64,000 nt of DNA from Leptodactylus fallax (lineage: Eukaryota; Chordata; Amphibia; Anura; Leptodactylidae), in NCBI GenBank assembly GCA_947044405.1, contig CAMRHE010000077.1:6787501-6851500 (forward strand), written 5' to 3'. A program made the translations under genes and the position numbers. Each line of letters starts with the position of its first letter. Position 1 is the first letter of the stretch. Under the pieces are notes generated by a model. It saw only the letters and a list, made by a program, of their open reading frames with translations. It was not told where the DNA came from and ran no database searches. Of this stretch, positions 1 to 12,022 are shown one piece after another.

Positions 1-733
1 AAATCGTATAAAAAATGAAAACAATTAAGAGAAATATTTATAAATGTGGGTAACATTAACAATATTGAGTATAAAGGAATGTTAATAAGTAACAAAGATA
101 TGAATAAATATCAAAAGACATACATACATAGTAACAGAGATACGGAAAATAAATAAATCATGAATTGCCAATGGTAATAGAATCTGGTACTTGGAGATTA
201 TTAAAACATGGGTAAAAGTGTGTGTGAGGAGTTGTGGAGGTTGGTACAAAAAGAAAAAAAAAAAAAAAAAGAAAAAAATATATAAAATAAAGACTGGGAA
301 AGTAGTGTTTGGAACTTACCAGCCTCAAAGGGTTAGCTGTATTTGTAAATGTGGGTAACATGAAGGAAAACAAAGACTGGGAAAGTAGTGTTTGGAACTT
401 ACCAGCCTGGAGGGGTTAGCTGTAAAAAACAGAAGTGTGTGGTAGGACCATTTACTTGGGGGTTTATATAGGTATACCTGGCCAGGACTGCCCATATTAG
501 GGGAGGAGTTCTGATCAGAAGAAAAAAAAAAAAAAAAATTGAATGGTATTGAAAATGAAATGTAAATGTAAATTAAAATGGTAATAGGTGTCAAAGGTGT
601 AAATAAATATCAACTGAGATACAACATGAGTTGTTGATTTGGCACTCGGTTACGCTAGGTTGGCAAGTTTCCAGATGAACACAATATTGAGTATGAAGGA
701 ATGTTAATAAGTAACAAAGATATGAAAAAAAAT
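1..733 (-). repeat. Left inverted arm (pseudo-LTR) of the PLE
   Basis: Position 1 pairs with 3966 and about 733 pairs with about 3237: the two segments are reverse complements with only scattered differences and A/T-run length changes. The arm contains its own short internal duplications, for example the motif around 'cttaccagcctc' and the 'gttaataagtaacaaagat' block. It is truncated by the window edge. Confidence 0.9.
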
Positions 734-813
734 ATGAAAAAAAAAAAAAAAAAGGAAACTATATAAAATTATTGTATATATTATCAGTGCCTCCATAATA
801 CCTCAGGACTGTT

Positions 814-1326
814 TTAGTCGTATACAGATTCAAGTGCTTCATTGAGACCAGCTGGTGTCAGTGAATTAAATTTGAATATCCAGTACATTTCTTTTCTTTT
901 TAGTTTATCAAACCTATTATTGATATGTGTAGGAATATGGTCTAATGGTGTGATTTTAAACCCATTAAAGCTGGAATTGTGTACCAATAAAGCATGTTTC
1001 GAAACACTATGCTTGAGGTAACCATTCTGTACATTAGACCTATGTTTATTTAGTCTTTCTCTTAGTGGTCTAATGGTTCGGCCTATATACTGAAGTCCAC
1101 AAGGGCATTCAAGGACATAAATAACGTAGGAAGAGGAACAATCTAAAGAATGCTTGATCTGAAAAGTTTCGCCCGTGACAACACTAGTGATGTCTTTTGC
1201 TAAATGATTGATTGTATTATAGCATTTACATTTCTTATGTTTACATTTAAATACGCCATTTGTTTGTAAGTGCATGGAGCTTGGATCCTTGGGCTTGGTA
1301 AGAGATCTAAGTTTACTTGGGGCCAA
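814..1326 (-). pseudogene. PLE GIY-YIG endonuclease domain (third frame)
   Basis: About 170 codons, beginning APSKLRSLTKPKD. A cysteine-rich segment (FKCKHKKCKC) precedes the nuclease, as is usual in endonuclease-bearing PLEs. The nuclease core shows VIY followed by the YIG box (GLQYIGRT) and the conserved arginine helix (RPLRERLNKH); further conserved His and Glu residues follow. The domain would nick the target DNA to prime reverse transcription. It lies in a third frame relative to the RT and linker, so the full protein cannot be made from this copy. The domain itself has no internal stop. Confidence 0.88.
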
Positions 1327-1640
1327 GAGATTTTTTTAAAGTCTTGGCTCTTCTGAAGGTGATGGATGGTTTGGAGGGGATATTGGGTTTGAGTAGTGGA
1401 TCATTGAGGAGTATTGGCCAGTGTTTATCAAGAATCCTTCTGATCCTATTATGAGCATTATTATAGGTAGTGATAAAATTATGTCCGAACCCTCTAACAT
1501 TATTTTTCTCAGAGGGAATCAGACAATCGGACTGGGTCAAGGATTGTGCTTTTGATTCTGCTGCTTGGATAATCCTTTTCGGATAATATTTCTCTTGAAA
1601 TCGTTGGGTTAGGATTTTACTGTATTTTGAAATCTGCATC
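1313..1640 (-). pseudogene. PLE linker between RT and endonuclease (second frame)
   Basis: This is the continuation of the Penelope protein in a different frame from the RT. It starts with YSKILTQRFQEKYYPKRII, which follows the RT thumb in PLE proteins, and ends with a basic segment (FRRAKTLKKSL) before the endonuclease. The next frame change falls close to a run of seven Ts on the plus strand near 1330-1336, a likely slippage site. It is not an independent gene. Confidence 0.75.
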
Positions 1641-3242
1641 ACTAGTACAATTGCGTCTGATCCGTTTGAATTGGCCGAAAGGTACATTGTCCCTCCATTT
1701 CCTATAATGGGAACTCCGATAATCTAGTAGGCTGTTGCAGTCCACTTTCTTAAAAAAAGTTTTAGTGTTAATACCATTAGGGCCACCAGTTAGTTCCAAA
1801 TCTAGGAACTCGATCGTGTTTATTTGGGGTTGGCCACTTAGGGTGATTCCCCAATCGTTATTGTTGAGGTATTTGGTGAACTCTTGAAAGGATTGTTCAG
1901 TGCCTTCCCATATAAATAAGAGGTCATCAATATATCTTCTATAAAAAACTATGTTATGTGACCAGAAGTGTTTGTTTTGGATGAAGGATTCCTCATAGCG
2001 TCCCATAAAGATATTGGCATAACTGGGTGCGAAACGGGTACCCATGGCTGTACCACATTTCTGTAGGTATAGTTTAGATTCGAAAGTGAATACATTGTGC
2101 TCCAAAATGAATTGGATGCTATTTGTGATAAAGGTTTTCTGTTCAATAGGCATCGTCTTATCCATGTGTAATGTTTTGGTTATCATTTCCAGGCCTTTGG
2201 AGTGGGGTATATTACTGTATAGGGCCGAAACATCAAGGGTTGCCCAAATATAATTGGGCTTCCATTGAATAGTTAGCAGTTCAGTAATTAGATGAGTTGA
2301 ATCTTTCAAATAGGATGGGAATTTGGTTACATACTTTTGTAACTGCAAATCTATATAATGTGAAAGATTTCTTGTTAATGCGTTGACTCCAGAGATGATG
2401 GGTCTTCCTGGCGGATTTTGTAGATTTTTATGAACTTTAGGTAAGTGATAAAATTGTGAAATCGAAAAGTCATTGACTAGTAGAAAGCCCTTTTCCTTAT
2501 CTGTTAGGATGCCTTTGGTAAAGGCATTAGTAATCAATTCACGATATTTGATGTAGTATAAGTCAGAAGGGTCTTTATGTAAAATCTGATAGTAATTGGA
2601 ATCGGATAATATTCGAACGGCCTCTGAGATATAATCAGCTCTGTCTTGTATAACCACACCCCCACCCTTGTCAGCATTTCTGATTACAATAGATTTATTA
2701 TTAATAAGGGATTTAATGGCTAGTTTTTCAGATGGACGGAGGTTGGATTTTGCCTTAGGATCATTCGATTTATTCAGATCTCGAAAATCGTTGGCCACTA
2801 GGAAATAAAAAGTTTCAATATGGTGTCCTTTGTGTTGGAGAGGATAAAAGTTAGATTTCGGCTTTAATGTGGTTGTATGGGGAATGGGTTTGATTACAGG
2901 AGTTGTACTGGATATGGAAGGGTTTTGTGAATGGTTAATAATTGATGGATTATTTGCAGTTAGAGCGAAATGACGAGTGAGTGTCAATTTCCATATATAT
3001 GTATGGAGATCAATGAATAGATCAAGATCATCCGGTTTTTGGTCTGGGCAAAATGAAAGGCCTTTAGATAATAAATTGGTTTCTTGTATTGTTAGAGAGT
3101 AGCTGGAGAGGTTGAAAATGTTATTATTGAATTTTTGTTTCTCTTGGCATCCGGACTTGGATTTTTTTGGTTCTATGTTTGTGGCCCCCTCTACAGCCTC
3201 TTTGTATTTTTGTGCGTTTTCTTGAGTGGGAGAATGTTTTTT
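1617..3242 (-). pseudogene. Penelope-type reverse transcriptase (frame-broken)
   Basis: This is an open frame with no in-frame stop from 3242 to the TAA at 1617. The N-terminal part, with NIFNLSS and KGLSFCPD, is typical of PLE proteins and has no ATG upstream, so the start is lost or lies elsewhere. Counting from the TTG at 2987, the RT core runs in order: NADKGGGVVIQD (about residue 104), LPKVHK (182), GRPIISG (194), LDVSALYSNIPH (251) and the catalytic YIDD box (352-355). The C-terminal thumb region with FGQFKRIRRNC follows. The frame stops just after DADFKIQ, and the continuation lies in another frame from about 1630, so one small indel separates RT from the rest. The protein would copy element RNA primed at a nicked chromosomal site. 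Confidence 0.9.
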
Positions 3243-3966
3243 TCATATCTTTGTTACTTATTAACATTCCTTCATACTCAATATTGTGTTCATCTGGAAA
3301 CTTGCCAACCTAGCATAACCGAGTGCCAAATCAACAACTCATGTTGTATCTCAGTTGATATTTATTTACACCTTTGACACCTATTACCATTTTAATTTAC
3401 ATTTACATTTCATTTTCAATACCATTCAATTATTATTTTTTTTTTTTTTTTCTTCTGATCAGAACTCCTCCCCTAATATGGGCAGTCCTGGCCAGGTATA
3501 CCTATATAAACCCCCAAGTAAATGGTCCTACCACACACTTCTGCTTTTTACAGCTAACCCCTCCAGGCTGGTAAGTTCCAAACACTACTTTCCCAGTCTT
3601 TGTTTTCCTTCATGTTACCCGCATTTACAAATACAGCTAACCCTTTGAGGCTGGTAAGTTCCAAACACTACTTTCCCAGTCTTTATTTTATATATTTATT
3701 TATTTATTTTTTTCTTTTTGTACCAACCTCCACAACTCCTCACACACACTTTTACCCATGTTTTAATAATCTCCAAGTACCAGATTCTATTACCATTGGC
3801 AATTCATGATTTATTTATTTTCCGTATCTCTGTTACTATGTATGTATGTCTTTTGATATTTATTCATATCTTTGTTACTTATTAACATTCCTTTATACTC
3901 AATATTGTTAATGTTACCCACATTTATAAATATTTCTCTTAATTGTTTTCATTTTTTATACGATTT
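3237..3966 (+). repeat. Right inverted arm (pseudo-LTR) of the PLE
   Basis: This is the reverse complement of 1-733. Short open frames inside it arise in low-complexity T-rich sequence and show no domain. Together the arms make an inverted repeat of about 730 bp with a 2.5-kb loop that holds the RT and endonuclease frames. Confidence 0.9.
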
Positions 3967-4147
3967 TAATTGTTAATTTATTGTCCGCCTTATTTATTAC
4001 ACATAGCCTTTAAATAATTCATATTGTGGTTGATACACATTCATAGCCACTTTTTATACAATTTTAATTGTTAATTTATTGTCCGCCTTATTTATTACAC
4101 ATAGCCTTTAAATAATTCATATTGTGGTTGATACACATTCATAGCCA
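3952..4147 (+). repeat. Two tandem 98-bp units in the PLE right flank
   Basis: The block starting TTTTTATAC and ending near ATAGCCAC occurs twice head-to-tail, offset by exactly 98 bp and almost identical. It contains TTGTCCGCC and TGATACACATTC. Confidence 0.9.
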
Positions 4148-4187
4148 CTTTTCTCAGTTTTAATCAATTTATAAGTACTGTATATGT

Positions 4188-4190
<3 letters not shown>

Positions 4191-4231
<41 letters not shown>
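4191..4231. repeat. (TTA)n microsatellite
   Basis: Thirteen or so uninterrupted TTA/ATT triplets in the flank of the PLE. Confidence 0.95.
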
Positions 4232-4319
4232 TTATTTCACATTGATTATTTGATGAACATTATCTGTTTTTCTATTCTTATTTGTTCATGTTTATTTCCT
4301 TTTTTAACCAGTCTCTTGT

Positions 4320-4362
4320 ACACTTGATAAAGAGGACCATTGATCCTCGAAACGCGTTGTGT
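4320..4362 (+). ncRNA. Hammerhead-like self-cleaving RNA motif of PLE type
   Basis: A hammerhead layout can be read directly. Stem I is ACAC (4320-4323) with GTGT (4359-4362). The core box TTGATAA (4324-4330) stands in place of CUGAUGA. Stem II is GAGGA/TCCTC (4332-4336 with 4344-4348) with a 7-nt loop. GAAA follows at 4349-4352, then a minimal AC/GT stem III and a U at the cleavage position. Relative to the consensus the core carries C3U and G8A, and positions 3 and 8 pair in the folded ribozyme, so the change is compensated. One extra A lies between the core and stem II. Penelope elements are known to carry hammerheads with reduced stem III that can act as dimers. Two further copies occur at 39.4-39.6 kb. 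Activity is inferred, not shown. Confidence 0.72.
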
Positions 4363-4400
4363 TTTAGAGTTTATTAAAGCAACCTTGGTGAAGCGCGGTT

Positions 4401-7394
4401 GCCTACCTCTCTTTTTTTGGAGTCACTCCTACCATTTCTACATACGCAATGTGTATAAGAATCATTCATTTGGTGAATGCTGCATTACATCTGTAAAAAG
4501 ACAGCATACAAACCCCATGGAGATCCTGTCCTTGGTTGGACTCAAATCCCGAACCCTAACACTTCAAAGTGGACATAACAACTATGTCAACATTATTTCA
4601 ATATCAATTGTAGCACTTAAGTGAATGAAATACTGGCTGCCCAAAAATATTAGATGACTGTTGTTTCACTTAATCCACCATATACATGCAAGCTTAGTCA
4701 AAAGGGGAAGAGCAACTTGAATGTGGAGAATCACTGGAAGACAACTTTGGCAATGGCTTGTCTTCTGAGAAAAGCTACCATGCATAGTATATGGTTGGCC
4801 AATTCTACCATATTTGTCTGGTATGGCCTATATCAGTCTAATATGTATGGCAAGCATTCTCAAGACTTACAAAGGTTGTGCTAGTAAGTGTAAGAGGCAC
4901 AGTGTTATATACTGTATGCTGTTATGTGTCGAAGACGTGTGTTTGGTGTCAAAGGAGAATGGGAGATTCAGTTACGAACCTCATTGAACATGGGTATCAA
5001 ATGTATATATACCCTAGAGGTAGACCATGCAGCTGCTATCCAACCATTAAAGTAAAGATAGAAGGTCATTCCCCAGTTGGTCCATTCCCCTTTTCTACTA
5101 AGTACCAAAACCTGCGCAGGACTTCTTCACAAGGAACTGCATTGTTATCAAACTAAAGAGTCGGAAATTGGCTGAACAGTCCTAGAAAGGTGTAAAACCT
5201 AGTACCATAAGAGGGTCACTCATTTTGATTTTTGCTTTGGACGCCAAAGCTTTTAGTTTTGACTGATACAACACTATAATAGTTACTACATGATTCAAGA
5301 TTTCCATGTATTTTACTTAGCACTGAAGCATGAAAGCAGAAACCAGTAGCACGACTTGCTTCACAGTCAGTGGTGACCTCCATCGATGTAGGAAGCCGTT
5401 CTTATAGTTTGCTCATTGTTAACACTATGCTCTAAGATGTCAAACTACAAAGTAATATAGGACGCCCTGCAGAAATGTGCCTGAAATTATAATGTTTAAT
5501 GGTGCTAGTGTTTACAGAGATTATAGCACACATAAGAGAAGGACTTTGTCACACTGATCAACTAAACAACTTTGGCGCACGTTGGGGGTTTATTGTTCTT
5601 CTGTCATACAGCAAGCACTTACATGTCAGCATTGGTTACTAGAAGTCTTTGTTACATAGTGTTCATGTTCTGGAAGCAAAACTGTTAAGAATGTTTGTCT
5701 AATATATGTTAGGATTTTAGAATGTGTTATACAGTGTGTATATTATTATGATTTCTTCATTGACCTGTATATTGTATGCGGTCTATGTTGCTGCAACTAT
5801 AGAGCGATAATATATATAATATTCCATAGTTCCCTTTTAATTGTACTGTTGTAGTTCCTCCAATAGCTAGTCCCCCTTCATATCTGTAAAATAGCTACTA
5901 TCTTCTTAGACTACTCTATGCACAAGTCACCCTCTGTGTACCTGTCCACGAGTTGTGTGTGGTATTGCAGCTCAACCCTCACTTCAGTGAAACTGAACTG
6001 TAATACCAAAAACAAGCCATGGAGAGGTGTGGCGCTATTTGTGAAAGGAACAGCCATGTTTTTCTAATTACAAACAACTCTTTTAAAATAAGGTGGTCTC
6101 GTGAAGAAAACTGCCAAGTACATTATTGGGGCATTTGGGCATCCCTATATAACAAAGATGTCCTCTATGAAGCAGAGTGAGAAACCACTGCAGACCGCAA
6201 ATCTGGCAGATGTAATGTAACATGTCTGCCCATTCATTTGTAAGAGGTGATGTAATACTACATTTCCACTTCAGTGAATACTTTGATTTGTTTCCAATCT
6301 AGCAAATGAAGTAATCTTAAAGTGATTCTGCATAGGAAACGTAAACTTCAAAAATTTTGCAAAAATAAAAATTGTAAAGTAACCAAATGTTACTTCTTTC
6401 TTCCATACAATTTTTCAAGGATCACTTTATGATAGGTGTTGAAAAGTAGGAAAAGTAAGTAAGTCTTGGCACCCCATTCTGGAGTTTCCTTGACTAGCCT
6501 GCGCTCTTTGTAGACATCCTATTGATTTCAGTGGGCACCATTTAACACATTTTCCTTTCCATGACTACAAGAGACATAGACGGCAGATTGACAGGGAAGA
6601 GAGGAAAGGTTGGGGCACTGGGTGGCGTCTCAGCTAACCATGATCAACTCATCACTGGATGACCTATATTGTGCTATCGGGATGTCCAGACCAGACAAAC
6701 CCTTTTAATACAATAATAGCTGCTAAGAGATTGGAGTTCACTACACAAGGAAAAGGACTTTCACCACAATGTAGACATCCCTGCTGAAATGGATTGCTAG
6801 AGACTGAAAAAAGAGAATTACATCTGTATATTCTGTATACAGCCCAAATCAGCGAAAACAATCCGAACAGATCAAAAGTTAACGTGATCACCGGACACTA
6901 ATATTCTGCAGTTTTCATATCTCGAAAAACCAAACTGTGTATTAAACCCATAAACCAGGAGTTTCTGCCAAAGTTCACATCAGAGAAGTTTCCTTAATAT
7001 TGTGCTGTTATTTATTCTTATTTCCTCTCTGAGGATTATTTCAAAAAAGGAAGTTTATTGGAAAAGGCTTTAAATGGATAAAAAAGGGAGGGCTGCTATT
7101 TACTAAACTCGCTTACACAATCCCTGCAGAGATGTAGCAGAGCTGAGTTTGTCATGGACCTGTTTCTTTTGGGCTATGCAGTGCTTAGTTCTGCCACACT
7201 GACATAGTCAGTTCTGCAATATCATGAAGACCACCACACAGTATTAAGCAGTTATTGCCAAATGAATGGCTGGGTGCTCAGTACATGGATGGGTCAGGTT
7301 TGCCGGAACAGAAGCCACTCTTAAAGTAGCAATACACTTATAATTACTGTTTACTTGGCCGAGTGTGCATGTGTTCTCATTGGATAGAAAGGAT
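4401..7394. other. Intronic sequence, nothing recognised
   Basis: This AT-rich stretch has no reading frame carrying a recognisable domain, no long inverted repeat and no RNA gene that I can see. Short open frames (for example 4878-5156) show no domain or codon pattern. Confidence 0.6.

Positions 7395-7457
<63 letters not shown>
7395..7457. repeat. Compound (CT)n(TA)n microsatellite
   Basis: About 22 CT dinucleotides run directly into about 9 TA dinucleotides. Confidence 0.97.
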
Positions 7458-8109
7458 CACTTTTATGTTTTAAAGCTTTTGAAGACCATGAAATAGAGTA
7501 CAATAATGAGATCAGAGCAGTCTCTGCCTTAAGCACAAAGGCAGAGAGACAATAAACTCCTTGGCAGAGTGACATGGTCTCCCTGTCAGTCCCCTGCTGC
7601 CCTCTTCCACGTCACAGCAGTTGAGAAAATGAAATAATCCAATATATCACCCGCTCTAACACTTGGTATTGCTAGACATTTTATTATTTTATTATGTAAG
7701 TGCTAGTGTACAATAGGTGTCAGTTGCACCTAAGCTATATGTCATAGGACACTTAAAAGGCATAAAAACTGATAATACTGAGCAACTTTAACACAACTGA
7801 TACTGCTCCAGACTGATATGGCGCAATTTTATTAAGTTGATTGAATGTTATAATGATCTAGGGGTAAGACACATCTATATTGATACATTGCAGCAAACTA
7901 TTAGAACAAGAGGGGTAACAGCAAGCAGAAACTTTTCATTATATATTGAAAGTGACCCATTGGGCTTCTCCCCATAAGACTCATTTACTAAGACTCATCT
8001 GAAGCGATTAACTAATACTCATTATTTTCTCAGCAGAGGTTTAGTAATCTGTATTTTATAGTCATTCTGGCCTTGTTGTAATAGAAATCATCTCTCCATA
8101 CATTGACTG

Positions 8110-8247
8110 TTTATTTATTTTATTATTTATTTATTATGCTTACTTATATAGCGCCATCATATTCCGCAGCGCTTTACAGACATTGACAGTCACTGTCCCA
8201 TATAGGGCTCACAATCTACATTCCCTATCAGTATGTCTTTGGAGTGC
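8110..8247 (-). mobile_element. tRNA-derived SINE, 3' fragment
   Basis: This matches the 3' half of the complete SINE at 26790-27027: TATAGCGCCATCATATTCC, the GCTTTACAGACATTG block and CACAATCTACATTCCC are shared. The tRNA-like 5' head is missing. It ends in a TTA/TTTA-rich tail on the side expected for a SINE 3' end. Confidence 0.8.
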
Positions 8248-8629
8248 ATGAGCCATGTACCAAGTAGTAAGACAGGGAGTGTGCCTCAGACAACCCCAAG
8301 TTCCCTGTAGGTGCTACAACTAAACTCCAGCCACAGATCACACCTTTCCCCATTTATATCAGAGCTAAAAAACAGTGAAGGAGCAACCGCTGACAACAAA
8401 ATAGTAGCAAGTAAGCATCTCCTATAGATACTTAGAGTTACAAATCATTTTAAGGTCACAGTCCTTTAACATTTATTTGTTTAGAGGCTTCTTTTAAAGT
8501 GGCTCCAAACCAAACTTTAAGATCTTACAAGAAAAGTTTTGTAATTGCAGCTAAAATATAACTACTCTCCATAGAAGTTTCATATTACTCCACTGAACAC
8601 AACACTTTAAGTGTTATATTCTGCATGTA

Positions 8630-9562
<933 letters not shown>

Positions 9563-9698
9563 ATATGTATATGTAGCAGTAACTACCGGTCCCTGGACCC
9601 TGCGGGGGCCCAAACGTCCCTCTGCCACATAACATATAGCACTATTCTAAATAGCACAAGGTACATGAGGGCCTTATTATAGACTATAGATTGTTCCA
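9563..9698. other. Short intronic spacer
   Basis: Unique-looking sequence between the Tc1 remnant and the next foldback element. Confidence 0.4.
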
Positions 9699-10097
9699 AG
9701 AGTCTGTCATCTGTCTCTGACTAGTGACAGTATTTTGTAGGAGGGCTTCTACACTTCCCAAGGATACCTTTCTTATTCTGCATTGCAGCTCCAGTTTCAT
9801 GAAAATCGAGATTTTATTATTATGCAAATGAGTTGAAAAGGGCTTTAGGGGCGTTTCTTCTCCTGCTGGGGCTTCACTCTCTGTTCTAGATAACTGCCGT
9901 CCAGCTCCGCCCCATTGCTTGAGTGACATTTTCCACTTTGTCACTCTTTGTCTGAAATTAGGAGTGGTTATAAAATGCTGATTTTTCATGAAAATGGAGC
10001 TACAATAAAGAATAAGAAAGACATCTTTGGAAATTGCAGAAGCCACCCTACAAGATACATTCATTAGTTTAATACAAAATTTCCTGCTGATAGACTT
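9699..10097. mobile_element. Foldback MITE, copy 1 of a family also at 41693-42210
   Basis: The ends are inverted (GAGTCTGTCATCTG on the left, complement of AAGTCTATCAGCAGG on the right), and the interior folds back: TTTCATGAAAATCGAGATTTT on one side, ATTTTTCATGAAAATGGAG on the other. The segment GGGCTTTAGG...TTTCTTCTCCTGC is shared with 41693-42210. It has no coding capacity. Confidence 0.75.
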
Positions 10098-10895
10098 CAT
10101 TTACATTACGCCTCTGTAAAAAGTACATTATTTGCTGCCTCAAGTGCATCTTCCTGTCTTCCATCCATCACAGTAAATGGATGAAAGCTATGTATATCAT
10201 AGCCCAATGTGAAAGGTTTTTCTATGCCATAGTTAACCACTTCTCCATACCACATTCACCATCCCAGAGAAGTAAAGAGGTTTTAGCCAAAGTGAAGCAG
10301 AAAATCGGATACTTTAGCAGCTGTCACCCCTTCTTAAGGACTGACTAATCCTTTAATCTCCAGACATTCTTTTCCCCCTTTTACACATATATTTATATAT
10401 ATATTCATAAAAGATTCACAGGCAAAACAAATGCAATACAGGATCAAAAAATTTAATCAGGATGCTTAAAATGCAATTACATTCATCGGGGTGTTCTGTT
10501 AGGCAGGGTATTAAAGTTGGCTTTATTCAATATCCTCCTTTTATTATAAAGCAATATTTTTCCACTCTGTAAAGCATTTGATCCCTAGGCTAATGCCACC
10601 CCCTACAAATATTAAAATAAAAAGATGCAGTAATGAAAAAAAGGAGATGAGGAGGGGACAGCTACTCCACAGTCTGACATATTGCACATGAAAGCTACTT
10701 TAACCCTGTGAGTTTAGTTTTGCAGGGGATTTGTTGTTCTCTATATCGTGTGACATACAGATTTGTAAAGAACATTGCATGATCTGTAATTGCTTGGTCG
10801 CTCTGTACAGTATGTCTATTTTACGTATGTGGTAAAAGAAAAAAATTTCCATGTCAGAGATAAAGGGGAATTCATGCACATTAGCCAAGGTCAGA
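10098..10895. other. Intronic sequence, nothing recognised
   Basis: No domain-bearing frame and no clear repeat structure seen. Confidence 0.5.
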
Positions 10896-10897
10896 TA

Positions 10898-11268
10898 CAG
10901 GAGCATCTCAATAAATTAGAATATCTTTGAAACGTTTATTTCAGTAATTGAATTATAAAAGTGACCTCCTATATTTTCTAGATTCTTTACACACAGAATG
11001 TTCTATTCAAGTGTTTTATTTCTGTAAATGTTGATTATGGATTACAGGTAATGAAAACCCAAATCTAAGAAAATTAGAATATTGTAAAAAAGTTCAGTAT
11101 TGTAAATTCAGTGTGTCACCTGCCAAGGTTTCCTAAGCCTTTAAATGGTCCCTCAGTCTGGTTCAGTAGGACACACAATCATGGAAGACGCCAATTATGG
11201 ATTGTATTACTGAATTACTGAAATGAATGAACGTTTCAAAGATATTCTCATTTATTGAGATGCACCTG
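10898..11268. mobile_element. Tc1/mariner-type MITE, 371 bp
   Basis: The termini are CAGGAGCATCTCAATAAAT and the reverse complement of CAGGTGCATCTCAATAAAT. The inverted match continues into AGAATATCTTTGAAACGT with one difference. TA flanks both ends (10896-10897 and 11269-11270). The interior (AAGCCTTTAAATGG, GGACACACAATCATGG) does not code for a transposase. It is a non-autonomous element presumably mobilised by a Tc1-type enzyme in trans. Confidence 0.9.
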
Positions 11269-11304
11269 TAAATAGCTACCCTGAATGTCAATGTCCAATC
11301 CTAT

Positions 11305-11648
11305 AAAGGGAGTCTGTCATCAGAAACCAGAGTGTCAACCCAACTACACAGATACATAGGTTAGGGTCATCTGAATCGAGCATTGTTTTCCCCTTGTGAG
11401 TCGGTGCCTCCATTGCAGACATATCATTGTTTTTGTCAATATGCAGATTAGCTTTAGGAGCAATGAGGGAAAAGCAGCAGCGTCCTCATTGCCCCAAAGA
11501 GCTTTCTTTATTATTGACAAAAGATGACGATATCTCAGTAACGGAGGCATCGATTCACATGGTAAACACTGTATGATTCAGGTGACCTTAACCTATCTAT
11601 CTGCTGGGCTGGCTTGACATGCTGGGCTCTGGTGACAGACTCCCTTTA
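11305..11648. mobile_element. Foldback MITE (AAAGGGAGTCTGTCA ends), copy 1
   Basis: The terminal inverted repeats are AAAGGGAGTCTGTCATCAG and the complement of CTGGTGACAGACTCCCTTT. The interior is a long imperfect palindrome (CAATGAGG.../...CCTCATTG, CATTGTTTTCCCCTTGTGAG.../complement). A second copy lies at 32884-33246. Confidence 0.88.
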
Positions 11649-12022
11649 AAAGGGTTTTCCAGGACTTACATATTGATGACCTAGATCATCAATTTGTGAT
11701 CTGTGGGATACAATACTTTTATCCCCCACCTATCAACTATTTGATGAAGATGTATTGTTTAAGTGACCACCATGGCCTCTTCAATGAATACCAAGCACTG
11801 TATATTGTGTTGGGGCTGTGCTTGGTATTGCAGCTGACCCTCTTTTACTTGAATGGGACTGACCTTCTCCTGTACCATGTGACAGATGGATGTGACATCT
11901 GTCACATGGGAAGAGGCCATAGTGCTTGTGAGTGCCACAGCCTCTTCAAGCATCTGGTATTGATGACCTATCACATTTTAAAGATAGGTCATCAGTATGT
12001 CAGTCCCACAAAAGCGCTTTAA
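11645..12022. mobile_element. TTAA-flanked MITE of the 'AAAGGGGTTGTCC' family
   Basis: The left end TTAAAAGGGTTTTCCAGGACT and the right end CACAAAAGCGCTTTAA delimit a copy containing TTGATGACCTA and its complement-like TAGGTCATCAGTAT. It abuts the previous element, sharing TTAA. Related ends and internal GATGACCTATC/ATCAGCTGTT motifs recur at 48219-48540, 57512-57750 and 60605-60725. Confidence 0.7.

Larger units (their letters stand above)
1..4400 (-). mobile_element. Penelope-like element (PLE, GIY-YIG type), degenerate
   Basis: The element is a retrotransposon with a Penelope-type reverse transcriptase followed by a GIY-YIG endonuclease, both on the minus strand. These lie between two long inverted arms (1-733 and 3237-3966). 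Inverted or direct pseudo-LTRs and a hammerhead motif in the flank are established PLE features, and both are present here. The right flank continues past the arm with a 98-bp tandem duplication, a TTA microsatellite and a hammerhead-like motif at 4320-4362. The left arm is cut by the window start, so the true left end and any target duplication cannot be seen. The right boundary near 4400 is approximate. The copy is inactive, since its reading frame changes twice. Confidence 0.9.

Noticed and set aside
3355..3809. Short open frames in the PLE right arm
   Set aside because: They mirror frames in the left arm and are made of low-complexity T-rich sequence; no PLE protein part maps there.
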